Origin: Sediminibacterium sp.
GTDB taxonomy: Bacteria; Bacteroidota; Bacteroidia; B-17B0; Aurantibacillaceae
NCBI GenBank assembly: GCA_030054095.1
Contig: JASGCO010000001.1
Location: forward strand, 334,831-398,830
Direction: 5' to 3'
DNA: 64,000 bases
Shown: one piece after another, positions 26,120-33,746 of the stretch
How positions within the stretch are numbered: the first letter of the stretch is position 1
How the letters are laid out: the number at the start of each line of letters is the position of its first letter
Translations under genes and position numbers: made by a program
Notes under the pieces: model-generated
Seen by the model: the letters and a program-made list of their open reading frames with translations, nothing else
The model's database searches: none
Told to the model about the DNA's origin: nothing

Positions 26120-26156
26120 GGTTTTTCAACCGTACCTTTAAGGTGTGGTTGAAACC
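26120..26156 (+). promoter_or_regulatory. Nested palindrome over the uvrC start codon
   Basis: TTTCAACC and GGTTGAAA (8 bp) enclose ACCTT-T-AAGGT (5 bp), with a GT spacer on each side of the inner arms. The resulting hairpin covers the GTG start at 26145-26147. It could act as an operator or as a translational hairpin that hides the start. I saw no second copy in the window. Confidence 0.5.
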
Positions 26157-27962
26157 TTTAGCACACACATTACGACCCTCCTAAAAACGCTTCCCGACAG
26201 CCCCGGTGTTTATCAGTATTTTGACAAAGACGGGCAACTGCTTTACGTGGGGAAAGCTAAAAATCTGAAAAAAAGAGTCAGTTCCTATTTTACCAAACAG
26301 CACGACAGTAGTCGCCTGCAAATTATGGTGCGCAAAATTGCGGACATTAAAACCCTTAAAGTAAATACCGAACTGGATGCGTTGTTACTGGAAAATAATC
26401 TCATCAAAAACCTTAATCCCAAATACAATATCAACTTAAGGGACGATAAAACCTATCCCTGGATCATTATAAAAAAAGAACGCTTTCCCCGTTTGTTTCA
26501 TACCCGACAACAAATTAAAGACGGCAGCGAATACTTTGGCCCCTATGCCAACGTTAAAGTCATGTTTACCTTGCTCGAAATATTACGGCAAACCTATCCC
26601 CTTCGCACCTGCAGTTACGACCTTAGTACCGAAAACATAAACAAAGGAAAATTCAGACCCTGCCTCGAGTTCCACATTGGCCGATGCAAGGCACCCTGCG
26701 TCAACAAACAATCCCAGCAGGAATACGATACTAACATTCACGAAATACGCCAGATCATAAAAGGCAATATACACGGCACCGTAAAGGACCTGAAACAACA
26801 AATGAATGCCTGTGCCGAAGCCTACGAATTTGAAAAAGCGGAAGAACTGCGTGTAAAAATAGAAGCGCTGGAATCGTACCAGAGCAAATCCACCATTGTT
26901 CATCCCAGCATTACCAACGTGGACGTATTTAACCTCATCAGCGATGAAAAAAATACCTACGTGAATTACTTTAAAATGGTAGATGGCGCTATTGTACAAG
27001 GCCACACCATCGAGTTGCGTAAAAAAATAGAAGAAACCGATAGTGACCTGCTCATCTTTGCCATTTTAGAACTTCGTCAGCGTTTTCACAGCAACAGCCG
27101 CGAAATTATTGTCCCCTTCGAGCCCGATATCGCTTTACCCGATTGTAATTACACTGTTCCCAAAATAGGCGACAAAAAACAATTACTCGACCTCTGTTAC
27201 AAAAACGCCGAAGCCTACAAACGCGAACGCGAAAAACAAATAGCACTTACCGACCCCGAACGGCACACCGATCGCATCATGCAGCAAATGATGAAAGACC
27301 TCCGCCTTACCGAAGAACCCCGCCGCATCGAAGGCTTCGATAACAGTAACATACAGGGAAACTATGCCGTAAGTGCCATGCCGGTATTTATTGATGGAAA
27401 ACCTGCCAAAAAAGAATACCGCCATTTCAATGTAAAAACGGTTGAAGGCCCCGATGACTTTGCCACCATGGAAGAAGTCATTTACCGCCGCTACAGTCGC
27501 GTACTTGAAGAAGGTCTGCCCATGCCCAATTTAATCGTAATAGATGGTGGAAAAGGACAGTTGGGCGCTGCCATTAACAGTTTGCAAAAACTCAACCTTA
27601 TGGGTAAAGTTGCCATCATTGGCATCGCCAAACGCCTCGAAGAAATTTATTTTCCCGGCGATCCCTTACCCCTTTACCTCGACAAGCGCAGCGAAACCCT
27701 TAAAGTCATTCAACACATCCGCGACGAAGCCCATCGTTTTGGCATCACGCACCATCGCAACAAACGCAGCCGCGAAACCTTTAAAACCGAACTCAGTGAT
27801 ATAAAAGGCATCAGCGATAAAACAGCCGAAAAACTGTTACTCACCTTTAAAAGCGTTAAAACCATTAAAGAAACGCCTTTGGCCGAACTCGAAAATGCCA
27901 TTGGTAAAAGCAAAGCAGCATTGGTCTATCAGTATTTTCAGGACACGAAACACGCATCCTAA
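26145..27962 (+). CDS. uvrC: Excinuclease ABC subunit C
   Basis: The 605-residue UvrC makes the dual incisions in nucleotide excision repair with UvrB. In order: GIY-YIG nuclease (PDSPGVYQYFDKDG, LLYVGKAKNLKKRV), the UVR domain that binds UvrB (YEFEKAEELRVKIEAL, about 225-245), the RNase H-like second nuclease (IEGFDNSNIQGNYAVSAM, LIVIDGGKGQLGAA), and C-terminal helix-hairpin-helix residues (IKGISDKTAEKLL). The start is GTG 26145; a stop at 26139-26141 rules out anything further upstream and no ATG follows nearby. The start lies inside a strong palindrome. Confidence 0.97.
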   Translation: MVETFSTHITTLLKTLPDSPGVYQYFDKDGQLLYVGKAKNLKKRVSSYFTKQHDSSRLQIMVRKIADIKTLKVNTELDALLLENNLIKNLNPKYNINLRDDKTYPWIIIKKERFPRLFHTRQQIKDGSEYFGPYANVKVMFTLLEILRQTYPLRTCSYDLSTENINKGKFRPCLEFHIGRCKAPCVNKQSQQEYDTNIHEIRQIIKGNIHGTVKDLKQQMNACAEAYEFEKAEELRVKIEALESYQSKSTIVHPSITNVDVFNLISDEKNTYVNYFKMVDGAIVQGHTIELRKKIEETDSDLLIFAILELRQRFHSNSREIIVPFEPDIALPDCNYTVPKIGDKKQLLDLCYKNAEAYKREREKQIALTDPERHTDRIMQQMMKDLRLTEEPRRIEGFDNSNIQGNYAVSAMPVFIDGKPAKKEYRHFNVKTVEGPDDFATMEEVIYRRYSRVLEEGLPMPNLIVIDGGKGQLGAAINSLQKLNLMGKVAIIGIAKRLEEIYFPGDPLPLYLDKRSETLKVIQHIRDEAHRFGITHHRNKRSRETFKTELSDIKGISDKTAEKLLLTFKSVKTIKETPLAELENAIGKSKAALVYQYFQDTKHAS

Positions 27963-28000
27963 ACGATCATCTCCCTCACACTCCTGTTACGTTCATAGCG

Positions 28001-28145
28001 CCCGGGCGGGCTGTCAGCTTTAGCCTGCTGGCCCTTTGCAGCATCGCATCAGCGTGCGGGGGCTTCTGAGGTCGCCTCCGCCACTGTGCGCTGACTTGCA
28101 AAGTTCTGCGCAGGGCTGCCGCTTCCATCCCTGGCGCAGGGTCAT
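28001..28145 (+). repeat. GC-rich dispersed repeat, copy A
   Basis: This stretch shares GGGCTGTC-GCTTTAGCCTGCT and GCAGGGCTGCCGCTTCCATC with copy B (33000-33145), and the TCGCCTCC core with copies B and C. It is visibly more G+C-rich than its surroundings. It lies between uvrC and the small secreted protein in a 406-base gap. The minus strand has an open frame here starting MEAAALR, as at copy B; I take it as spurious. Confidence 0.75.
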
Positions 28146-28305
28146 CGTAAAATTTGGTTTTTCGTTCATTATGGACGCATTTACAGGCTAAACTCTTCAA
28201 AACTTGTTCACCTTCGTACACCCAGTGTTCATTTCCGGACAGTTTTATGTAGCAAGAAAACAAACAAGCAACTGAAAATCAATTATTTACAAAACCACTA
28301 TTATT

Positions 28306-28321
28306 TGGCACAGCTTTGGCA
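28306..28321 (+). promoter_or_regulatory. Sigma-54-like promoter
   Basis: TGGCACAGCTTTGGCA fits the -24/-12 consensus TGGCACGNNNNTTGCA except at two positions (A for G at position 7, G for T at 13). The GG and GC dinucleotides keep the correct spacing. It lies 47 bases before the ATG of the secreted protein. It would need an RpoN in this genome, which is not in the window. Confidence 0.4.
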
Positions 28322-28368
28322 TACCCTATAACAAGAAAATAAATTAAAAATTTAAAAAAATAGAAACC

Positions 28369-28698
28369 ATGAAAACATTAAAATCCATCATCGCAGTAAT
28401 CGCTTTAAGTTTAGTAACCATTAACGCTACAGCCGGTAACGGTGGCAGTTCAGCACTGCGCTCACTCGTTAGCAATGTACAAAAGAAAGGCATCATTAAA
28501 ACTGCTAAAAGTGGCGAAGTAAAAAAAGTAACCTTTACATTTACTGTAAACGATAAAGGCGAAGTAAACGCGGTATCGGCCAACTTAGACAATAGTACAG
28601 AACGTAAAGCGCTGGAAGAACAATTCTCTAAACTTAGCTTTCAGCAACTGGCTCAGGGTGTAACCTATACCATGGATATCAACTTTATTAACTACTAA
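28369..28698 (+). CDS. Small secreted protein of unknown function
   Basis: The 109-residue protein has a clear signal peptide (MKTLKSIIAVIALSLVTINATAG, cut near residue 22). The short mature domain has alternating beta-strand-like stretches (KKVTFTFTVNDKGEVNAVSA) and ends in YTMDINFINY. I do not recognise the family. It may be a periplasmic protein with a small beta fold. It is monocistronic: a sigma-54-like promoter precedes it and a long stem separates it from the convergent cdaA gene. A repeat element lies immediately upstream. Confidence 0.7.
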   Translation: MKTLKSIIAVIALSLVTINATAGNGGSSALRSLVSNVQKKGIIKTAKSGEVKKVTFTFTVNDKGEVNAVSANLDNSTERKALEEQFSKLSFQQLAQGVTYTMDINFINY

Positions 28699-28704
28699 TA
28701 AGTA

Positions 28705-28763
28705 TCTTTCGGCAGCAGTAAAACGAGCCACTTGCGTCCTATGATTAATTTACTACCGAAAGA
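28705..28763. terminator. Long stem between convergent genes
   Basis: TCTTTCGG (28705-28712) pairs with CCGAAAGA (28756-28763), and inside them AGTAAA (28717-28722) pairs with TTTACT (28749-28754). The element fills the gap between the stops of the secreted-protein gene and cdaA. There is no T-tract, so it may be a weak bidirectional terminator or an RNA 3' end protector. Confidence 0.45.
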
Positions 28764-28780
28764 CGGGAAACAGGAAAATA

Positions 28781-29581
28781 TTACTGACTTAATTCCTTCA
28801 TGTACTTATCCAGTAAAATCCCCAACTTTTCGCGTGTAAGATTCGTTGTTATTTCGCCACCCACCGTTAAACTCACGCGTCCCGTTTGCTCACTTACCGT
28901 AACCGCCAACGCGTCCGACAATTCGGTTATACCTACTGCCGCCCGGTGACGCATACCGTAATGTGCCGGAAAATCAACACGTTCGGTAACCGGCAACACA
29001 CAACGCGCCGCCACAATACGATTATCCTTTACAATAACCGCCCCATCGTGTAACGGTGAATTTTTATAAAAAATATTTTCCAGCATACGTGCCGTTAATG
29101 CCGCGTCTATCGGCTCTCCGGAATTGATGTAAAATTTAAGATCCGACTTCCGGGTAATAATAATCAAAGCCCCCGTTAGCGATTGACTCATTGTAAAACA
29201 CGCCTCAACAATTTGCTCCGCGTCAAGACTGGATCCTGCTTCTGCCGCAGAGGTAAACCGCAATAACCCTTTCCAGTTACGGTTTTTCAAAAACTCCTTA
29301 GAGCCTATGTAAAGCAAAAATTTCCGTATTTCCTGTTGAAAAACCACCATAATAGCAATTACGCCTACATTCACAAATTTCCCGAGAATACTACTTAATA
29401 GTTTTAAATCGAACGCTTTTACCACAATCCAACTCAAATAAATAAATCCCAAACCAATAAAAATACTGATAGCCGATGTCCCCTTAACCAGATTATAAAT
29501 AAGGTATAAAATAACTGCCACCAGTAAAATGTCTATCACATCTACCACACCAAACGACATAAACAGAGCAAATCCAGGCAT
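28781..29581 (-). CDS. cdaA: Diadenylate cyclase
   Basis: The 266-residue protein makes the second messenger c-di-AMP from two ATP. Three membrane segments lie in the first 90 residues, followed by the DisA_N catalytic domain with DGA at 179-181 (SPLHDGAVIV) and RHR at 211-213 (GMRHRAAVGITE), the two defining motifs. Length and topology match CdaA. No partner regulator (CdaR/YbbR) is adjacent. The ATG at 29581 is the first; an ATG 7 codons later is possible. c-di-AMP usually sets potassium and turgor control. Confidence 0.95.
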   Translation of the reverse strand: MPGFALFMSFGVVDVIDILLVAVILYLIYNLVKGTSAISIFIGLGFIYLSWIVVKAFDLKLLSSILGKFVNVGVIAIMVVFQQEIRKFLLYIGSKEFLKNRNWKGLLRFTSAAEAGSSLDAEQIVEACFTMSQSLTGALIIITRKSDLKFYINSGEPIDAALTARMLENIFYKNSPLHDGAVIVKDNRIVAARCVLPVTERVDFPAHYGMRHRAAVGITELSDALAVTVSEQTGRVSLTVGGEITTNLTREKLGILLDKYMKELSQ

Positions 29582-29704
29582 ATTAAACCACTAAAATAAG
29601 CATTTAACCCTTAATTAGCGATGTATCACCCATCCGCTCATTAAATCCGGAACAGCTTAACAAAAGAGTCAGTTGTCATATTTTTTTAATTGAGAGATAG
29701 CCCG

Positions 29705-29712
29705 TACTTTTG
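29705..29712 (+). promoter_or_regulatory. Candidate -7 box upstream of the SCO-like gene pair
   Basis: TACTTTTG matches TAnnTTTG. The -33 element is only a T-run. It lies 128 bases before the ATG at 29840, which implies a leader of about 120 bases. It also argues that the longer open frame starting at 29690 is not translated from its beginning. Confidence 0.45.
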
Positions 29713-29839
29713 TTCCCTGAATGGCATTTCCTCAAAATTAGTAAACAGGCCATTTCCCGCCTATGAAAAAGTCATTAGTGAGAAATTAGTACACACAATG
29801 ATTATACCATACGGCAACATAAAAACAAATTATCTGCAC

Positions 29840-30490
29840 ATGAAAAATAAAAAATGGCTATTGCTGCTTATTGTCGCCTTTCCTTCCGCCTTTTGGATCA
29901 TTCTGGAATTAAGCACCATCAACTCTAAAAAACTACCGCATCACGGTCCAAAAACATTTAACGGCAAAGACAGTATTTTTTATACGGTTCAACCCGCCTT
30001 TAAACACTTAAAAGATACAACACTTGTATCCGAAACCATTGATACGGAAAACTACCCTGTATTTGGGCTCATGTTTGTAAGTAAGCAACACCGTAAAGAA
30101 GGATACCGCCTCGACGGGTTAATGGAATACCTGAAATACAAAAAATCGAACATTGAACATTTGCCCTTTATCTTTGTAGCCGAATACGGTATTGATGTTC
30201 CGGTTACCGACGATTTATCCTTCCTTAAACCCTACAATAATACCCACGTTTACCAATGGGAAACTCAAAGCTTTGACAGTCTTAACAACGTCTTTTTCAA
30301 AGAAAAACCTTACTACATTGATTATAGTTTTCTGATGCTCATTGATAAGGAACGGCACATCCGCGGGTATTACGACATGCGTTACGTTGCCGAAGTAAAA
30401 CGGTTCATTGACGAGTGCAAACACCTTGTTATTAAAGAAGAAAAAAACAAAACTACCCAGCAAAATGAAATTAAAACCACTGCTCATTAA
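29840..30490 (+). CDS. SCO-like membrane-anchored protein lacking the cysteines
   Basis: The 216-residue protein begins MKNKKWLLLLIVAFPSAFW, a single membrane anchor, and faces the periplasm. Its C-terminal half aligns by eye with the next gene: FLMLIDKERHIRGYYD here against LLLLIDKKGRIRGMYD there. Where the SCO protein has CQSIC this one has a stretch of S, K, Q, H and R, and where the SCO has the metal His it has Tyr. It therefore looks like a thioredoxin-fold paralogue that has lost copper and redox chemistry. Start chosen at 29840; upstream codons to 29690 lack a signal. It overlaps the SCO gene by 26 bases. Confidence 0.65.
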   Translation: MKNKKWLLLLIVAFPSAFWIILELSTINSKKLPHHGPKTFNGKDSIFYTVQPAFKHLKDTTLVSETIDTENYPVFGLMFVSKQHRKEGYRLDGLMEYLKYKKSNIEHLPFIFVAEYGIDVPVTDDLSFLKPYNNTHVYQWETQSFDSLNNVFFKEKPYYIDYSFLMLIDKERHIRGYYDMRYVAEVKRFIDECKHLVIKEEKNKTTQQNEIKTTAH

Positions 30491-31109
30491 TTGCTTCATT
30501 GCCTTATCGCTATTTAACGCCTGCAAAACCGAAAAACGGGGAACATCCTTTTTGCTTCCCGTGTATGGCGAAAAACACCTGAGTAATTCAGACACCATTT
30601 ATCACAAAATAGGCCCCTTCCGTTTTACCAATCAATTCAACGAAAGTGTTACCGAAAAAACAGTTGAAAATAAAATTTACGTTGCTGACTTTTTCTTTGC
30701 CACCTGTCAGAGCATTTGCCCGCAAATGAGCACCCACCTTAAATTAGTACAGCAAGCGTTTGAAAAAGACCCTGATCTGCTTATCCTTTCGCATACCGTT
30801 AACCCCATGCACGATACCGTAGAAGTATTATCTTCCTATAGCGGGCGCTACGGAGCCATCAAAAACAAATGGCATTTTCTTACGGGCAACAAAAAAGAAA
30901 TATACGATCTGGCTAAAAACAGCTACCTGGTTAACGCCCTCGAAGACGATGGCTCCACCGAAGGATTCCTGCACAGCGAACTATTACTATTGATTGACAA
31001 AAAAGGACGCATCCGCGGTATGTACGACGGAACCGACGAAGCAGCCGTAAAAAAGCTAATCACTGACATAACCCTTCTGAAAACCGAAAAAGAAGCGGAT
31101 GCACTTTAA
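30465..31109 (+). CDS. SCO1/SenC-family lipoprotein
   Basis: The 214-residue protein has a lipobox (LFNAC, C20) and the SCO copper site: CxxxC at C81 and C85 in FFATCQSICPQM, with H170 in GFLHSE. SCO proteins deliver copper to, or reduce, the CuA site of cytochrome c oxidase. The open frame extends upstream to 30408, but the ATG at 30465 gives a proper lipoprotein signal. It overlaps the cysteine-less paralogue by 26 bases, so the two are likely translated together. No oxidase genes are in the window. Confidence 0.88.
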   Translation: MKLKPLLINCFIALSLFNACKTEKRGTSFLLPVYGEKHLSNSDTIYHKIGPFRFTNQFNESVTEKTVENKIYVADFFFATCQSICPQMSTHLKLVQQAFEKDPDLLILSHTVNPMHDTVEVLSSYSGRYGAIKNKWHFLTGNKKEIYDLAKNSYLVNALEDDGSTEGFLHSELLLLIDKKGRIRGMYDGTDEAAVKKLITDITLLKTEKEADAL

Positions 31110-31127
31110 AATTAATTAACTTTACGT

Positions 31128-31886
31128 ATGCCTGTGAAACCACTTAAACGCCTTGTTATTTTACTGATTAGCCTCTGTAGCAATCTGTACGCGCAACGCA
31201 TCAGCGATACCTGCATAGCCGCGCCTTATGTGGGCATTCACTTCAGCGGGCATTTACCGTATGGCAACATGGCCGACCGTTTTGGCAATAACTTTGCCGC
31301 CGGGGGCACACTGGGCTTTAAAACCGCCAAAAACTGGTTTTTCGAAGGCGATTTCAGTTACATTTTTAGCCGCAATGTAAGAGAAGATGTATTAACACAA
31401 TTAAAAACCGATAAAGGAAACGTTACTAATAACGAAGGTTTTCCGGCCGATTTAAGGGTATTTGAACGGGGCTGGATGAGTACACTCAACGCCGGTAAAT
31501 TACTCCCGCTGAAAAAATTAAATCCCAACTCCGGGGTATTGTTTACACTTGGCGCCGGCGTCATGCTGCATCGCATTAAACTCTACGATGCCGAACAAAA
31601 AATAGCGGCCGTGCAAGGCGATCTTAAAAAAGGATACGATCGTTTAAGCATGGGACCTGCGATCAAAGAATCATTGACCTTCTTTTACCTTAGCAGCAAT
31701 CGTTTAGTAAACGTAAATGCCGGACTCGAATGCTATCAGGGATTCACTAAAAACGTAAGAGGTATTAATTACGATGGCTCGCCTGTAGAAAGCAAGCAGC
31801 GGTTAGATATTCTTATTGGCGTACGTATTGCCTGGGTATTACCGCTTTACAAACGTCTTCAGGACAACGATATTTATTACTACTAA
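31128..31886 (+). CDS. Secreted, probably outer-membrane beta-barrel protein
   Basis: The 252-residue protein has a signal peptide (RLVILLISLCSNLYAQ, cut after Q). Alternating aromatic and glycine-rich strands follow: PYVGIHFSGHLPYGN, GGTLGFKTAKNWFFEGDFSY, GVLFTLGAGVMLHRI. It ends in IYYY, consistent with a barrel with an aromatic C-terminus. I do not recognise a named family. It starts 18 bases after the SCO gene, so copper-related function is conceivable but unsupported. Confidence 0.6.
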   Translation: MPVKPLKRLVILLISLCSNLYAQRISDTCIAAPYVGIHFSGHLPYGNMADRFGNNFAAGGTLGFKTAKNWFFEGDFSYIFSRNVREDVLTQLKTDKGNVTNNEGFPADLRVFERGWMSTLNAGKLLPLKKLNPNSGVLFTLGAGVMLHRIKLYDAEQKIAAVQGDLKKGYDRLSMGPAIKESLTFFYLSSNRLVNVNAGLECYQGFTKNVRGINYDGSPVESKQRLDILIGVRIAWVLPLYKRLQDNDIYYY

Positions 31887-31892
31887 GCGCGG

Positions 31893-32858
31893 TCACAAAT
31901 TCACCGTCCGCTCTTCTATTGCAATAGCCTGCATACACTTAAAATGCCCTTTCGGACACTTATGGTAGCCCAGCTTTGAACACGGACGGCATGACAAACC
32001 CTGAATTTCCAGTATCACACTGTCCGGATGCGCCTTATACGGCCCCATGCCAAACTCCGGAATCGTATTTCCCCACAGCGACACAATTTTTTTACCATAC
32101 GCGGCCGCAATATGCATCAAACCTGTATCTGACGTAATCACCCTATCCGCTTGTTCAATCACCGAAGCACTCTGATTAAGACTAAGTTGTCCGCAAGCGT
32201 TTACTACACCGGGGTTCATTCCCACCAACTCTTCCCCAATCTTCTGGTCGGCCTTTCCACCCAACAAAATAACCGGGTTCGCGCTCTTTCTCACAATCTC
32301 ATTTAACTTGTTAAGCGGTATCTGCTTGGTATAATACGAACCACCCACCACCAAAACCGAATACCCGCCTTTTACACCTAATGTTTCCGGCACATTCACT
32401 TTATCGGCTTCCCCTATAAAATAATCCAATCCCTTCCCATCATTCATCACCCCCAATGGCATTACCGTTTCCAGATACCGGTCCACAATATGAACCGGAG
32501 GCAACAAATTCTTACGCTTTAACACAACCGCCAGCCATTTCCGGATATTCAGTTTATTAAACGCGTATGCCGGCTTTCCCAATACCCGCTTTAGTTTCCA
32601 GCTTCGGATGTTATGATGCAAATCAATAACCCCCGTAAAATCTTCGGCTTGTAATACCGGCACCACTTCGTTCACATTCGTTTCAAATGTGTGCAAACAG
32701 GTTACGTAAGGGTTATGCTTCAGCACATCGCTAAACGCTTTTTTTGTTACCACGTGTATCTCCGCATAGGGTTTAGCCGCTTTTAAACAGCGAATCACTG
32801 GTGTAATCAACACAATATCACCAATAGAACTAAACCGTATAATCAGATACTTCTCCAA
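31893..32858 (-). CDS. GT9-family (heptosyltransferase-like) glycosyltransferase
   Basis: I start at TTG 32856-32858, giving 321 residues beginning (M)EKYLIIRFSSIGDIVLITPV, exactly the usual GT9 start. A candidate promoter box TACTTTTG at 32867-32874 supports it. The open frame continues to 33128, but that part is translated repeat sequence (MEAAALRG...) and a palindrome, so I reject it. C-terminal GT9 features are VLVVGGSYYTKQIPLNKL and ITSDTGLMHIAAAYGKKIVS. It probably adds heptose or a similar sugar to the lipopolysaccharide core. No other LPS-core genes adjoin. Confidence 0.85.
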   Translation of the reverse strand: MEKYLIIRFSSIGDIVLITPVIRCLKAAKPYAEIHVVTKKAFSDVLKHNPYVTCLHTFETNVNEVVPVLQAEDFTGVIDLHHNIRSWKLKRVLGKPAYAFNKLNIRKWLAVVLKRKNLLPPVHIVDRYLETVMPLGVMNDGKGLDYFIGEADKVNVPETLGVKGGYSVLVVGGSYYTKQIPLNKLNEIVRKSANPVILLGGKADQKIGEELVGMNPGVVNACGQLSLNQSASVIEQADRVITSDTGLMHIAAAYGKKIVSLWGNTIPEFGMGPYKAHPDSVILEIQGLSCRPCSKLGYHKCPKGHFKCMQAIAIEERTVNL

Positions 32859-32866
32859 AGTACCGG

Positions 32867-32874
32867 CAAAAGTA
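32867..32874 (-). promoter_or_regulatory. Candidate -7 box of the GT9 gene
   Basis: The minus strand reads TACTTTTG, 8 bases before the TTG start. A transcript beginning a few bases further would be almost leaderless. There is no clear -33 TTTG. Confidence 0.45.
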
Positions 32875-32957
32875 CAATTATTTTTGCGGGCAGGTAAGAC
32901 CGGATTTTTTATGACTTTCTCTGCCATATTCTGGCGGCCTCCCCGTATCACGCCCAC

Positions 32958-32990
32958 ACCCTTTCCAAAGTTTTGAACTTTGGAAAGGGT
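32958..32990. repeat. Perfect 15-bp hairpin
   Basis: ACCCTTTCCAAAGTT and AACTTTGGAAAGGGT flank a 3-base TTG loop without a mismatch. On the plus strand TTTCC follows, so it resembles a terminator, but no plus-strand gene feeds into it. It lies upstream of the GT9 promoter, next to dispersed repeat copy B. A REP-like palindromic unit or half-terminator is likely. Confidence 0.65.
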
Positions 32991-32999
32991 TTTCCTTCC

Positions 33000-33145
33000 C
33001 GCCGGGGTCGGGCTGTCCGCTTTAGCCTGCTCGCCCGTTGCGGTTTTTCTGCGGCTCCGGTGGCTCCTTAAGTCGCCTCCTCGCTCGCGTAAAACTCGCC
33101 ACGTACCACGCAGGGCTGCCGCTTCCATCCCTGGCCGGGGTTCCT
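33000..33145 (+). repeat. GC-rich dispersed repeat, copy B
   Basis: This copy shares GGGCTGTC-GCTTTAGCCTGCT and GCAGGGCTGCCGCTTCCATC with copy A (28001-28145), and GGCTCCGGTGGCT plus GTCGCCTCCTCGCTC with copy C (46605-46760, opposite orientation). It forms a false N-terminal extension of the GT9 gene on the minus strand. Together with the adjacent hairpin it fills most of the gap between 32859 and 33299; the rest shows no gene. Confidence 0.75.
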
Positions 33146-33299
33146 CTATAAAAAACGTTGATCACACAGAATGAAGTATCTACAGATCTACGAATTCACT
33201 ATACGAAGTTTTCACACAACTATTTGAGTATAGCGAAAACGGTTACAAAACATATTGATGATGCAGTCACTATTCAATCAAACACACTCGCTCGCCCAA

Positions 33300-33641
33300 T
33301 TATTGATCATCTTGCTTAAACAAAGGCTTCACATAAAAAAGAATAACGAACACAAAACCCAGACTAAACGGAATAGCTGCAAAATACTTATACTGCGGGT
33401 TCCCGAAAAACTCCATCAGCATCCAGAAACTATTGGCACAAATCCAGAAAAAAATGGCCCAGTTAATCAGCGCCTCGTGCAAGGCTCTGGTCTTATAAAT
33501 AATTAATACACACAACGCCAGTGTTGGCACCACCATTAAGGCGCCCAGCCATTTCAATTCCAGCATCCAGCACGTATCCTTCATTAACCAGAACACAATG
33601 TGTAGGTTTTCGTATTTCCTTATTTTTTCGAAAATATCCAT
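33300..33641 (-). CDS. Small multi-pass membrane protein of unknown function
   Basis: The 113-residue protein has three hydrophobic segments (about 30-52, 58-80, 86-106) with charged loops. It opens MDIFEKIRKYENLHIVFWLM. I have seen similar small UPF-like proteins in Bacteroidota but cannot name it. A signal peptide is not evident; the N-terminus is cytoplasmic by the positive-inside rule. It lies between the repeat region and phoH on the same strand, 106 bases from phoH. Confidence 0.6.
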   Translation of the reverse strand: MDIFEKIRKYENLHIVFWLMKDTCWMLELKWLGALMVVPTLALCVLIIYKTRALHEALINWAIFFWICANSFWMLMEFFGNPQYKYFAAIPFSLGFVFVILFYVKPLFKQDDQ

Positions 33642-33746
33642 TATGCCGGAATATTAAACTTAAAAAAACACATTCTTATGCATTACGCATACAACAGTTG
33701 CCAGCATCCATTTTTCGGTCGCAAAAAATAAAAATCACAAGCCGCT

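Noticed and set aside
27976..28263. Open frame of 95 codons on the minus strand (MEAAALRR...)
   Set aside because: It is translated dispersed repeat; the same peptide arises at copy B and has no protein-like composition.
29690..29839. Upstream 50 codons of the SCO-like gene
   Set aside because: A promoter box lies within them and the membrane anchor begins at the ATG at 29840.
32859..33128. N-terminal extension of the GT9 gene
   Set aside because: It reads through a promoter-like box, a perfect hairpin and the dispersed repeat, and the canonical GT9 start lies after it.
33677..33691. TATGC/GCATA palindrome upstream of the small membrane gene
   Set aside because: The stem is only 5 bp, A/T-rich and without a clear relation to a start or a regulator.
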